From assembly GCA_963691655.1 (NCBI GenBank), contig OY829327.1:68088079-68152078 (forward strand): a stretch of 64,000 nt of DNA. Direction: 5' to 3'. The translations under genes and the position numbers were made by a program. The DNA is from Toxonevra muliebris. Taxonomy: Eukaryota; Arthropoda; Insecta; Diptera; Pallopteridae. Below are positions 1 through 11,663 of this stretch, in pieces. The notes under the pieces were generated by a model, which was not told where the DNA came from, did no database searches, and saw only the letters and a list, made by a program, of their open reading frames with translations. The stretch's first letter is position 1. Each line of letters opens with the position of its first letter.

Positions 1-90
1 TCAATTGACATTATGCCCCTTTGAAATGGACATAATGTCATTTTTCATTATGTCCGTTGACATTATGTCATCCCACCATCGGTGACCTCG
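1..90. repeat. Cluster of CATTATGTC motifs with small hairpin
   Basis: The first 80 bases carry at least four copies of a CATTATG(T/C)C word in both orientations. GGACATAATG (28-37) pairs with CATTATGTCC (46-55). The word and the following CATCGGTGACC resemble the ATGTCC...CACCGACGAG end of the fold-back array at 16478-16685, so this may be a cut-off member of that family. The window edge hides its other end. Confidence 0.4.
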
Positions 91-129
91 ATTACTCAAG
101 AACTACAGAACCGATTATCTTCAAATTTA

Positions 130-295
130 ATCTAGTGATTAATCGCAGGATTTATTTTGTTATGCAAAACTATTTTTTATACAGTTGAAAAACCAACGTT
201 TTTTTTTTTTAGAGAAAATCCAACTGTTAACCTTGGCAGGTAGCCATTTGGTTAAATATGTATGTTTCTTCAAACCCTTCGATTAATCACTAGAT
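130..295. repeat. Short element with perfect 16-bp inverted repeats
   Basis: ATCTAGTGATTAATCG at 130-145 is matched exactly in reverse complement at 280-295. The 166-bp unit has no ORF and is the size of a small MITE. Flanking duplications are not clear. Bases 296-491 hold only AT-rich sequence and a T tract. Confidence 0.45.
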
Positions 296-721
296 AATCT
301 TATAATAAAAGTAAATCCATTTCATTTTTGCATTTGAGATGATCCAGATTTGCAAAATGTTGGTCACCGCAAAACATATTTTCCAGAAAGCCGTAGACAG
401 GATCGCTCATTACTCATAAAGTTTCAAATATTTTTAATAAAAATTGGTTAAAGTTACGTTCAATAATAAATATTTTTTTTTTTTTTTAAACCTTACAGTC
501 ATACCCAAATTGGAGCGTGAGCGTAGCGTTAGTCCGTGTTGCCATGACTTTTAAAGAAAAATATACTAAATTGTTCTTGAAATTTGATGAAAATGGTTGG
601 AACGTCTGTGGGTAACCGTAAAATTGCTCGTAAACCCTGATTGAAGCGAAAATTTGATCGTCTATGGCTCGTTTAACCCATTTTGGGCAGCTACCAGTTC
701 TAGTGGACCGAGATATGGACT

Positions 722-1226
722 GGTGATTTCAGTCACCAGTGGGCAAAAAGGTTAACTCTTTGCTGAAAATAAAACGATTTGATGAAAACTAAAAAAAAAA
801 ATTTTGCAAAAAACGATTTTTTCCCATTATTTGTTTAAAAAAACATACATTTACATTTAAAATAAACTATACTATTGATCGTACTCCAATGCGGTAATTC
901 ATTGAAATGCATTGTCGTGTAAGTCAACGCCACCCATATGCTCATTATAGTCCGCAATGGCTTAAGGAATTTGGGTGATGACCTGTTTTTGTTTCTTGCG
1001 ATCGTACCATTTCGCTTAACCAAAAAGTTTCGTGGTTTATTAGGACCACGAACTTGCTGCCTGGAATCGAACAATGCAGAGAAATAACCGTTTGGCTTCA
1101 CCTCAAATACGTGAGCACCATCAACTCTGTTCTAACGATCAGTTCCTGAAGCTAAATCGACCGATTCATGGAATAGATTTCCATGAATTTGTTACACCTT
1201 TTTGCCCACTGGTGACTGAAATCACC
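722..1226. mobile_element. Nested 505-bp unit with perfect 31-bp inverted repeats
   Basis: Bases 722-752 are repeated exactly in reverse complement at 1196-1226. The arm itself contains an internal palindrome (GGTGA...TCACC) and continues CAGTGGGCAAAAAGGT. The perfect arms inside an element whose outer arms have diverged suggest a younger nested MITE, although it could be an inner inverted repeat of the same element. No coding potential was recognised inside. Confidence 0.55.
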
Positions 1227-1371
1227 ACCGTAATTTTTTCAAATGTATTAGCTACTTCACTAGACTAGAATCTGCACTTGCAGTCATGGATGAAAAGCGC
1301 ATGGGCCATATATTTGGCAAATTGGACAGCTGTGAGCATTACGACCATCTGGAATCACACCAAGATTTAGC

Positions 1372-1656
1372 TCAATAACTTATTCTTTTTCGCTTCATCC
1401 TATTTAATATGTGGTTGGATATAATTTCGTAATGATATATCGACACCTTCAATTGGTCAACGATATCAGATATTTCCTGATCATCCTCAATTGAGCCAGG
1501 AAGGTAACCTTTGAAATACGGAGATGTTTCTGGCATGCCTGAAAAAACATTATATTTAAGCTCAATGTCATTTTCACTTTCAACATCATCAATTTGTTGT
1601 ACAAGCATAATGTTTTTCCAATTATTAGAATCATTGCTAGTTTTCCCAACTTTCAA
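1372..1656 (-). CDS. Hypothetical 94-aa ORF inside the 492-2062 element
   Basis: The ORF (TTG or internal start) encodes an acidic protein with a basic C-terminus: MPETSPYFKGYLPGS and DDQEISDIVDQL in the middle, and RMKRKRISY at the end. In-frame sequence extends a few codons upstream (SYKDCLKVGK) before a stop. Composition is protein-like rather than low-complexity, but I recognise no family. It could be a transposase fragment or a host sequence captured between the TIRs. No splice signals or promoter stand out. Confidence 0.3.
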   Translation of the reverse strand: MKVGKTSNDSNNWKNIMLVQQIDDVESENDIELKYNVFSGMPETSPYFKGYLPGSIEDDQEISDIVDQLKVSIYHYEIISNHILNRMKRKRISY

Positions 1657-2062
1657 ACAGTCTTTATAACTACTGGTGTAGAATCATTAAGTTAACAATT
1701 TTTTGGAGCACTTATATATGATTTTTTAAAGAACAATAAATATTGAATTTCGTTGATCATCTGGCGTTTTTAGTTTTAAATATTGGTCTATTGTTTTGAG
1801 CTACAACAAAAAATTCGAACTTAATTAAAAAAAAAAGTGCATCAAAAATTTAAGTAGCTATATCTTGTTTGTTTATATGTTTAGTTGAATACTTCTTGGG
1901 CAAGAATTTAATGATTTTTTAAGAGCTTTAATTTTATGAAAAATAAAATTGCATTTAGGGGGGTAGAAAATGGGTTAAAACCCGATTAATATTTTTATTT
2001 AAAAGCCATGGTAACACTGGCTAACGCTACGCTTAACGCTTCAATTTAGATGTGACTGTAAG

Positions 2063-2659
2063 TCGTTTACTTGGAAAATATTCTTGAAAAAGGCCTATTT
2101 TTCGCGCCCCAACTAAGAGTGCCCCCTTAAAAGTGGGGTTAACACGATCGACCATGTCTTAAAATAACGTTCGACAACTTACAATACTGTATAAAATGCA
2201 TTAGGTTTACACGGCTTGTGAGATTTCATTTATAGGAGCAGTAAACTTCGAAATGACGCTAGCATTCATTGGTGCACTCGTCATACATAGCTTTTAGAGA
2301 ATTAAGCGGTCAAAAAACGTCTTTCGATGAAGGAATGGTACAAAAAGAGCCCAAAATTTTCATATGCCAATTTGTTGAAAGAGTTGGAGTTTAGGTCTAG
2401 GAGAGTACTGAAATATTGTTAGAATGGATGTTAAAGTATATGAGTGTGAGTTGCATAGCGTTTTTATTTCCTAAATGATTTTTTGGGCCTTAATTTCGTC
2501 TCTCCTAATAACTCTATATTTTTATATTGAATTTTTTTTGTATTTATTTAGAGAATTTTTACAATAAGGGTGTTTACACGGTCGATCCCATTTCACAACC
2601 TTTCTTTATCAAGTTGGATTAGAGAGTTTCTTTTCGTTTTCCTGATCATTGCAGAGCCT
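2063..2659. other. No recognised feature
   Basis: AT-rich sequence lies between the TIR element and the LINE fragment. Some of it (2560-2660) may be decayed LINE sequence upstream of the RNase H segment, but no frame is readable. Confidence 0.3.
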
Positions 2660-2955
2660 TTAATTCGATAGGAATATTTGCATCTACACTGACAGCCAAG
2701 CAGCAGTCAAGTCCCTTTCCGGTGTATTCACTAAATTAAAGCTTGTTCTTGACTATTGATTTTCCTTCAACATTTTGTCGACTCTTTTGCAGGTCAACTT
2801 GTATTGGGTGCATGGGCACATAGATTTGTCAGGTAACTGCGGCATCAGTCAACGAGTTATCCAAACGAGGTTCGTTGTTTACCGATATCTTTCCTTCCTG
2901 CACCGCTGGTGTTCCTTTTGCGTCACACACTAGGGCCGCTCCATATAAGTGAGTG
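2660..2955 (+). pseudogene. LINE RNase H domain fragment (Jockey/I-group)
   Basis: RNase H (RNA-strand degradation during target-primed reverse transcription) is recognised from YTDSQAAVKSLSG, the motif around the second catalytic Asp, followed by VNLYWVHGHIDLSGN, which matches the conserved W-V-x-G-H segment. After a frame change comes NELSKRGSLFTDI, matching the 'ADELARRG' end of the domain. A stop follows KLVLDY and the copy needs at least one frame change, so it is dead. The reverse transcriptase part is absent. The same RNase H type occurs at 28145-28800 on the other strand. Confidence 0.7.
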
Positions 2956-3164
2956 CTCAAAATTCGATTTTCAAAAAATCACAAATAATTGGTGCATCGA
3001 TGGGCACAAAATCACCTTTCTACCCTTTATAGGGTAGGAAATATGAAGTGCGAAACTTTTTCCAAAAATGTTTCCATTTTTTTTTTAATATGGTCAACCA
3101 AATGAATGTTAAATGAACTTTGTGTTGTTATTACAAAGTTTTTTTTAAATCTATCTCAAAATTT

Positions 3165-4413
3165 TTTGATGTGTAAACATTTTAGCTCACGGTATGGGCA
3201 AAATTTCAAATGTGTAAAATGTAAGAATAACTGTATCGTAAGATGTAAGATAACTGTAACGTCCAGTTCCTCTCTCGCTCTCACTACTGCGCGGCATTAC
3301 TGTGATACTCTAAACAACAAAGAGAAGAAGAGAGGGAGAAATTAAAATACGAGCGGAGTTTGTTTGTTTATGTTTCGATCAATTTACTCACACATATATG
3401 TACATACTAAAACAAAATGTGTGTGTACATTTATTCATGGCAGAATTATTTGTTGGTGTTAAACGTGTGGAGATCGACTATACCATACAAGCAGAGAAGT
3501 CGCCGTAGCAAACACAGGCGTTTGATAGGTTTTGCATTCGATTAGTTAGAATGCATTAAAATTAAATATTTTTTTAAATATAAAAACATTAAAATATATA
3601 AACAATAAACAATAAACGTATAAACAAAATGTAGTGATAATTATAGCAAACCACGGCATTATAATAAATTTGCTTTGTGCATTGACCTTAGAAAGGCAAC
3701 ACTTTTTTATCTTTGTAAATAACAAATATGTTAAACAGAAAAAATCAAACTCATTTATTATAAAATCACTTATTTACTACAATAAAAAAAATTGTGTCTT
3801 ATTTTTATTAAATGCAGTTAAGGCAATTCTCTTTGCGGTGATTTTAAAAAGTAGTGAGGTGACTGGTTACCCCTATTGCCTTTCTAAGAATAAATGCGGA
3901 AAGCACTTATCGTCGTCGCCTGAGAATTAATTTGGCGCATGTGTGTACAAATTCATATACCTATACGCCAAATAAATTCTCAGGCGACGTTATGTAAAAT
4001 TTTCACATCTAATAAAATTTCAAATCAACAGGAAGAAAAACTTAAAGCGCGGAGAAAAAGATGCAATTACAGCTGGTGCAATTGCAAAATATTTTTGCTA
4101 TCACAACAACAAATATATGCGATATGGAATAAAAATTTGCATTTACAATTATGTAAGACCATTTGCAATTTATAGTGAATTGGGCTATTATATAAAAAAG
4201 ATAATCATATCTTATAAATGTTTAAGTTTATAAAAGAATTGCTTTAATTTGAATTATTAATAAATATCGTTAAATTGCTCGCTATTTACCTAAGCATATA
4301 GATTATACATCAAATCCCTATATATGGCGAGCTTATGTATATGGCATTTAGTTGGCTTAACTATTTACACATCAAATATCTTGCGTGCCTTGCACACATC
4401 CATTGTTTTTTTA
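3165..4413. repeat. Dispersed 1.25-kb repeat, copy A
   Basis: This unit is repeated in the same orientation at 33380-34652. Its ends form an inverted repeat: TTTGATGTGTAAACA on the left and its complement at 4362-4376, with ~20 of 23 bases matching. Homology between copies continues ~35 bp past the right arm, ending at a T tract. ORFs in this copy are not kept in copy B, so it is probably non-coding and transposed by another element. It contains a strong hairpin (3914-3989) and a small MITE-like segment (4068-4195), from which ~80 bp present in copy B are missing. Confidence 0.65.
3914..3989. repeat. Conserved hairpin inside the 1.25-kb repeat
   Basis: Arms at 3914-3937 and 3966-3989 (24 nt, one mismatch) enclose a 28-nt loop. 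The stem begins CGTCGCCTGAG. The same hairpin is present at 34105-34180 in copy B, with two mismatches at other positions. Confidence 0.6.
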
Positions 4414-4817
4414 TTTCCGTTAGAGTGGGGTATGCAAATAATTACCAAATTTTTTTATTTTTTTTTTTATGCAAAAAATATAAGTTTTATTTTGCAAAAA
4501 TTCGAACTTATGTTAAATTTTTTTTAAATAAATTTCCAATATTAAATTATTTTTGAACGGGCAAAGTGATTGGGGATATATTAATAGGAAAATAATATAC
4601 AACCATTCGGTCGTCGGTTTTTTTAAAAATTATGAAGTGAGTTCGTCCATAATTGGGGTGCACACAGATTTACTTCGCCGTTTTTATTTCGTCAGGATTC
4701 AAAATCAATTTAAGAAAATTCAAAGATTACTGCTTAGAAACTGCAAAGATGTGTATTTAACTGTATCCATGGTATTCAATGCCAACTACTATGCATAGTA
4801 TGTAAGATTAGAACTGC

Positions 4818-5030
4818 CATTCAATGACTTCTGCCAGGGCTGCGGTTCTGAAGAAGACGAAGAAACAGTGCTTCGTTTCACTCTGTAAATGGGAGAGTTG
4901 CGCCGTTCTACTGTGGTATCACAATGAGCCATTAAGTGTGCTTTCAAACAGGAGACTGCCACTACAACCTAACCTATCACTTAATCCAAGCCCTTATTCC
5001 TTGGTTTTAAGTTAATTCATAGCTTAACAT
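4818..5030 (+). pseudogene. LINE C-terminal cysteine motif fragment
   Basis: The segment reads FNDFCQGCGSEEDEETVL and then, after a frame change, CKWESCAVLLWY. Together these match the CxxC...H...C zinc-knuckle-like tail that ends Jockey/I-group LINE ORF2 proteins. The copy is short, frameshifted and lacks reverse transcriptase. It cannot be assigned to a named family. A different short repeat remnant would be the alternative. Confidence 0.45.
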
Positions 5031-7259
5031 TTTTTTATTTCATTACCAAACACTCTTTTATTTAGCCACAATAAATGTTTCTAAAAAACTAGTATTCCAA
5101 AATTGTGCTATAATCAAAGCTTTAATATTTCCCCAAATTTTATAAGACGGGAGTGATTTTACGGCTATCAAAATATTCATGTATCGATCTTGTTATCACT
5201 AAGCCAAACCAAATGGAACTTAAACTTTCAAGTCTATATATAGTTTAGATAAAAAATGCTTATTTTAATTTAAGAAATTAATTAAAAACTTCTAACGAGA
5301 TAAATAATATCGGCATTTAATTTCTGAACAACTTGAGCGTAACTAAATTCGGCGCCATTTTTCCACTGCATACAACCTATGGTCATCGATCTTACCGATT
5401 TGAATTTTGAATCCCAGCAACTATTATTTACATTAACACCTGCTGTTTTACTGAACTGATTCCGAAGCGGTTTCGATAGAAACATTCACAAAAATAAAGA
5501 AAATCACTATCTCAAACACCACAGGTAATAAGCAAAACAATTTGGCTTCCAATATTATTAGTATAATTTTTGTTTATTTGCTTATCTATCGGTATCGAGA
5601 CGATTTCTTATCAGTGACATTTTTCCTAATGATGGTGAGAAAAGCTTGACGTTTTCTCTTGCTGTAGTTGTTGCTTTTGTCTTTGCCCACCAACTGTGCG
5701 TTAGGGACATTAAATTGGAACTAGTTTACATATTTATGTACTTTCATACATAAGCAGTTTGCTTGTTTCGTCCAAGACTACTGCTTGTGCATTTACACTG
5801 TCCAACATGAAAATTTCTCTTGAATCTGTTTTCGTTTGTTCTATCTTGAAGTTGTTACAGTTACTCTTAATTTTTAAATTATATGTCATTGGTCGGTCTA
5901 GGAAAAGGGTCCTATCGTTTTTGGCGATTATACAAGTAAAGAAGTACGCTCTTTTTATTGAAACAAACCGCTGATTTCTAGCATCATTAGAAGGATTGTC
6001 ATAGAAATGTCCAAGCGTATCACTATCGACTTGTTAACTTTAACAACTGTTTCTCGGATTTTAAATCTATCATTTAGGCATATTTTGTAAAAATATTTAC
6101 TCCGAGATTGCGGAAATTTGGTATCCGACCACTACTAAAAAACAAATTTCAGAATTCTGCACTCAAAGGTCTATTCTACTACTTAAGTCCCATTTACAAT
6201 GGCGTGAGGACGTGAGTTTCCAGATGTTTCAATGTGCGTACCTGCAATGAAGCTAGGCGAGCTCTCTTCTCGTTGGTTAATTTTGAAACTTTGAAAAAAC
6301 TCACGAGCAAGGCACGATTTTGATACATATAGAGATGCCAGATGTACTACTTACTGTTCAAGTGAAATAAAATATGTACTTAGGTAGCATATTAGTAGAA
6401 AATTGCGGAAAGACGGAGTAATTCTAAGTGCAGAAATTATTGAACTTATAAATAATCGTTTTAACTATATACATATTTCTGAGAATTACTTAATTTTTCG
6501 TAACTTTTGATTTTCCCTCATACAAAATGCCACATACATTTTTCTATTTTTTTCGGAAGAGGTCATGCCACCTCATTAATTAGTTTTACTTGTACACAAC
6601 TGAATTTGCTGACAAAAAAAAAAAAGAAGAAACTTGTTGCATAGTGTTATTTCTATTTTAAATCAATTAATCTAAGTTCATTTGTAAACTGCTCTTTTTG
6701 ATTGTTATCATATTTACTTAAGTATATAAATATAATTTTTCTATATTTTTGATTTTTTACATATTCCTATTAAATACCTGCATACATTTATACATTTAAG
6801 TCAGAAGCGTGTTACCACTTTTCTTACCGCTGTTATCTGATAGATTTAGTTTTTTAACCGCAATTAATGAAAATCTCACCGAGTGTGTCAAGATCTTATC
6901 TGGTAACTATTTATGAAAATGTTTTCATTTTTCGATGTTCATTTTAATACAATAAAGGAATTATGGTGTATGTATGTACGAGCAGTATCATTTAAATTGC
7001 GAAATATTTATTTTACTTTCTGCAATATTCTATCTCGAATTCTGTAATATTTCAGCTTCGCGTAGACCATCATGCAAGCGTCGGACGTTTTAGTCAATTG
7101 GGGACACTAAGCATTGATAGCGTTACTTCCATTTGGATTGCTCTGATGGATTTAGACTTGAATACTTTATTCCCAGCACCATTCGTAAGTTAGCCTAACG
7201 TTTTCGCAAAAATGTTTTTCTTTCTCCAAAATATTCAGCCATTAGGATAGCCAGATATC
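5031..7259. other. No recognised gene
   Basis: AT-rich intergenic DNA. ORFs here (for example 5282-5485 on the minus strand and 5759-5974 on the plus strand) are short and resemble no family known to me. No TIR pair was noticed. Confidence 0.3.
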
Positions 7260-8879
7260 CTTCCAGACCGTATTAATCTACGGACACATGACCTGATTAT
7301 CTCACTGCAAAAATCCAAAGCTTTGTAAGCAGATATTTCCGACGTATTCTTAACCCTTTGATGGGCACCTCTTTAGGAGGCGCTAACATAACCTCCTGGG
7401 CCTAATTAAGCCCACGAGATTAAAACGATAGTTATGACCTATTAGAGCATGTTATTGCGCAAAATTTATATAGGGGTTTGTTCACTAAATACTCTGCTAT
7501 AGTTTGGTAAAAATAAGCACCTTTTAAGCACCCATACTAAGAAAAAAATTAACTTTTAAAATCGATCTGAATTATCAATATGCGTTTTTCTACTTGCAAA
7601 TAAGGTGTTTGCATAATTACAAAATTCAGGAAAACTATATAGTTCTTTGGTTGTGATTTAGATATAATAGGTGATGTTTGGAGGTAATTTGGATCGACCT
7701 TTTGTTTAGAGAGTTTTTGTGGAATTTGAGTGCAAAGTTTAAATAAACTTGAGCATTTTTTTTAATATTAGTTTTCATTTTTAACACCAAAAATATTTTC
7801 TTTTATTGAAATATTAATTGAAATTAATAGCGTTTCTTAGTGTTATACCAATTTTGGAACTAACAAGTAATTTTTAGTTAAATTCAATATGAAAAATATT
7901 TTTTAGAACCAGTTTGTAATAAGTGATTTTAATTTTTGACTATGACAACATACTTATAAATTTTAATTCAGAAATTGCTTAGAATGATTCAAAGGGATGA
8001 TTTTTTGTATATTTCATTGTTCACCAGTTCATGGACTAGCGCATCACAATTTTATTACTTTAGCTTGATATGATATTCGAAGATATTGGATTTTGCGAAA
8101 ATGCCACGCCGACTTTGAGATACGGTCACATTTTATAGCCCACAACTTGACATACATACAAGTGCATCTCCACACCAAATTTGACTAAGATCAGACAAAC
8201 AGTTTATGATTACATAAGGAAAACACATAGATGTGGCAATAATTTGTATGTATGTGTGTTTACGCATACATACATACATTTTTTATATATATATATTTTC
8301 CTTAAACCCCAAAATTACCTTTTGAGTCTAAATAAACCTCAAATTCAAAATAATTTGCTATAAATTTTGCACCAAACAAAATAAACACCTAGTTCTAGAA
8401 ATTTTGTTCTATTTTTTTGTGCTCAGAAAACATTGGCGCAAGAAGTCATGAAGTTTCAGATCGATTCATTGAGAAACAAAAAAGATATACGTGTTTAAAC
8501 TCAAAATGGGCCTAATTAGGCCCAGGTGTCCATCCTAGGGTTAAGGTGTGGTGGCCAAATGCCACTAGCATTAACAATCTGTACAAAAAAAATGTAATAT
8601 GGAGCCAATGTATAAAGCGGCGATAGTTAGATCACACATAATTTTTTTTTGTTCTGTTCAGCAGAAAAAGTTTTTGTGATACACCTTAATGTGTATAAAA
8701 TGCAGGAGAACTGCCCAACCCGAAGAGTCTTTTTCAGCGATCCTGTGGGCACAAAACTTAGGTGGATGGACTCTGTCCAAGATGACCTCAGTGAACTAGG
8801 TATTTGGGATTGGAAATCCAAGTCAGCAGACGTATGGGAAAATATATTGCAACAAGGTCAAAACCGCATGGGACTGTAA
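7260..8879 (+). pseudogene. LINE ORF2 C-terminus split by a piggyBac-like insertion
   Basis: The left part (7260-7353) ends KIQSFVSRYFRRIL and the right part (8541-8879) resumes KVWWPNATSINNLY, the familiar 'RCLRRILRIWWP' region of endonuclease/reverse-transcriptase LINEs. It continues with RRVFFSDPVGTKL, RWMDSVQDDLSEL and IWDWKS, and ends KNRMGL-like. Reading continues in frame across a single TTAA, which is strong evidence that 7354-8540 was inserted there. Small frameshifts around 8620-8690 and the lack of an upstream RT domain make it a fossil. Confidence 0.7.
7354..8540. mobile_element. piggyBac-like non-autonomous element (TTAA target)
   Basis: The element is flanked by TTAA at 7350-7353 and 8541-8544. 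Its ends begin with CCC as in piggyBac-family transposons: CCCTTTGATGGGCACCT on the left and CCCTAGGATGGACACCT (complement) on the right. Both ends then carry a near-palindrome, GGGCCTAATTAAGCCC or GGGCCTAATTAGGCCC, displaced by about 29 extra bases on the left. The 1187-bp interior has no transposase ORF, so it would need a transposase in trans. It interrupts a LINE reading frame. Confidence 0.8.
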
Positions 8880-9007
8880 TACCAACTAAAGTAAATATTT
8901 GTTGGTTATTTTGGTGCAATAACATCTAAGCTATCTTCTCTAGTTGAGCGCTGAGCTAATTTAAAGGTTTAGCGATATACTGTAGAGCATTTTTTGAAAC
9001 ATATTAA

Positions 9008-9137
9008 CCCAAATAGGTCCATTGTCCTATATATAGGTCACCTCAGAAATGTTTGATTTTGATTAAATGAGAATATATTCAATCAAAATAAAAACTTTTT
9101 GAAGTATAGTAGAAATAGGCCATTGGGCATATCTGGG
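9008..9137. mobile_element. 130-bp piggyBac-like MITE
   Basis: TTAA occurs at 9004-9007 and 9138-9141. The ends start CCCAAATAGGTCCATTG and, in complement on the right, CCCAGATATGCCCAATGG. About 20 of the first 26 bases pair. There is no coding sequence. It differs in sequence from the elements at 7354 and 56916 but shares the architecture. Confidence 0.7.
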
Positions 9138-9810
9138 TTAATTCTGTATCTACCTCCTTGGGCCTTTTGATTTATTCTAAAAAAATTATCCTAACATTAA
9201 AATAGAAGTATCTCCATTCAGCTGATGGCCTATGATGCTAAATCTGCTTCCTTTATTTGTATAATAATTTATTATTGTACAGCTTTTAATAAATAAAAAT
9301 AAGTATCTCCATAACAGAGACTGCATGACAAAACCAGATGTAGTTAAGGAAACAATGATCTGCAATTAGTCGTGTTAGAGCTCTGATAATTCCCGGTTCT
9401 GATTAAAAAATATGCCAAATTTAGAGGATGACCCTCGGCATAATCGCAGAAGGTAGACAGATCACTACGGTGAAATAAAATCCTGTGTGTCACCTTCGAC
9501 AATCTTCTCACTTTCTCGATACACGCCACCAACGTCCGAAACCACCTACAAGAAAGAAATAGAGTAATAAAAGCAAATTTAATTTTTTTAAATAAAAAAT
9601 TTAAGTTAACCATGTAAGATCAAGCTTCAAACACAATTACAAATAAAATGGTCGACGGAATAGCTGTTGAGTTGTCGCTGAATGAGTTTTACCTGAGAAA
9701 AAATATATAGGTTTTTTGTCTTGAACCACAAATTCTTTAATAAACCCACCCAGTTGAATTGACATAAAACAATTGATCAATATTGTGTAAATTGAGAGAT
9801 ATTGTTCATG
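9138..9810. other. No recognised gene; one splice-acceptor-like site
   Basis: AT-rich. On the minus strand a good acceptor-like CTTTCTTGTAG precedes ~26 open codons (VVSDVGGVYRESEK...) that end at TAG near 9470. No partner exon is identified, so this is not called a gene. Confidence 0.25.
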
Positions 9811-10033
9811 GCTCAATAATAAGGTTATAGCAGTGCTACAAAAACCAAATCGACCTTATATTATGTTTTTGTATGCAGGGTAGGAAATTCTTTTCTTCTG
9901 TCAAATTCATAACGAAACAGCTGATTTATTTTACTATCATATTTTTTTGCTTGATTTACTTGACATAAGAATTAAACGAATAATTCGGGGAGAAAAAGAG
10001 AGCTATGCTGGTGACATAACCTTATTATTGAGC
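9811..10033. mobile_element. Small MITE with GCTCAATAATAAGGTTAT ends
   Basis: GCTCAATAATAAGGTTAT at 9811-9828 is matched exactly in reverse complement at 10016-10033. The 223-bp interior is non-coding. No unambiguous target duplication is seen, so the family is unassigned. Confidence 0.5.
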
Positions 10034-11663
10034 AATGATCTTGTTAGTTGGCGCTAGCAAGACCTGTACCATATGGTGCGCTGAAAAATCTAAAATGTTA
10101 GACAAACACGCACCGATGTGCAGCCTCAGTGCCAACGAAAATGTAAATGCAAGAGGCCAAGTTAGTCATGTTTTGGTACTCGCAGAATAATTGAATTTTC
10201 CCAACTTAAATGTACAACCTGTGATAAAATGCAGTCTAGGGAAATATTGGTAAAGACAGAAATTCTCAAGGATTGAATATAGCAGATGCTTCCAATGCCA
10301 TTATATAAAAGAATTTGAATTAACAGTTATTCTTTATTTATGACTTCAATACAATTAAATTCAATACTCTTCCATAAATATGGTAACAAAATTCTCAATT
10401 AACAACTTCTGCATCAGCATAATTTAAATTTACCTACTATAAATTTATGTTCAGGCACATATCATGAAAATAAATAAATATATTTTTTGACAGTTTATGC
10501 AATTATGGTTCAAAAAATGTTGGCAATTTGTTGTTAACTGAAATACGATATGATAATATATTTTAAAGTAAATATCAATAGAAATTCGTCCATGGCATTC
10601 ACCTTACGACACTCACATTATGTAGAGACTTATAGCCTAAAATATCGCTTACAAATATCGATTTTCATTTATACACTTGTTCAAATCAAGAATGCAGAAA
10701 TGATCTTAATCAAATAATGATGGTGTAGATGGTGGATGATGGTATCAATTGACACGAAACATTAAATGTTTTTTATACGCAAAGGTTGACAATTAAAAAA
10801 AGGTTTTTATGTTCACGAACGAAATCAGAGCAATTCAAATGAAACTGTTCAATTTCGTTTTATTTCATTTAACGTCGATGGAAATGAAGATGGAAAATCT
10901 CTGGAAATCACACGAAATGTGAACTGTCTTAATTACGTGAATACGTGAGATGCAGATACAGATCAGAAGCTAAACTGAATAAATAATTATGCATGAGAGG
11001 AAAATGTCTTGAATAAGAGGAAGAAAGAAGATCAAAGCTGTGTGATGATAATTTCTAATGTTGAATCTGTGAAAAGAGATCAATGAAAAGGGTTTAAATT
11101 TTATTTTAACGCATTAGTTTCTTCGGACAAAAACAAAAATCTCTTAAAAGTTTTTCGCTTTTATCACAATAAATCTAGCATACATATGTCAAATGCTTAC
11201 GGTTAAGCTGACCAAGTGTACCGAATTGTATGGTACAGTACTGGAATATGCTCGAGATGTACCGTGTACCAACAAAAAGTTGTAAAACATGAAAATTTAT
11301 CGAAATTTTAGTGAAACAAAATTTACGTACCGAAAACTATAATTAAATTTTGTTGCAGTAATATTTCATTGATTAATTTTGAACTGTTTTTATTTACAAT
11401 TAATTTAGATTTTATCCCAAAAGTTTAGCAATATTCTCATCAAAAATTGGGTTACATCGTTCGTCGGTTTTGTAATAAGAGCGAATAATTTCTCACTGTA
11501 GCGACGGGGGATCCGAGTAACTAAAAAATTCGTATTTGCACTACTTTGGATTTGGTGTAATGCCGTTGCAATTGTGTTTAAGGTATAAGTGGCATAGAAT
11601 AGCCATGTGTACTAAAATTGTTTTGCAACATGTGTCGAAATAAGCTTTAAAAATGGTTGATGG
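10034..11663. other. No recognised feature
   Basis: AT-rich sequence with no readable ORF and no repeat pair I could pair within the window. Confidence 0.3.

Larger units (their letters stand above)
492..2062. mobile_element. DNA transposon-like element with ~72-bp TIRs, superfamily unknown
   Basis: The left arm (492-562) begins CTTACAGTCA and is matched in reverse complement by the right arm (1991-2062) over about 72 bp, with roughly ten mismatches and one single-base gap. Both arms share the core GCGTAGCGTTAG. Inside lie a second perfect inverted repeat (722-1226) and a minus-strand ORF (1372-1656). No target-site duplication is obvious, and the termini could extend a few bases to a shared AAAC. 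No transposase family is recognised, so it is probably non-autonomous or a carrier of foreign sequence. Confidence 0.6.
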
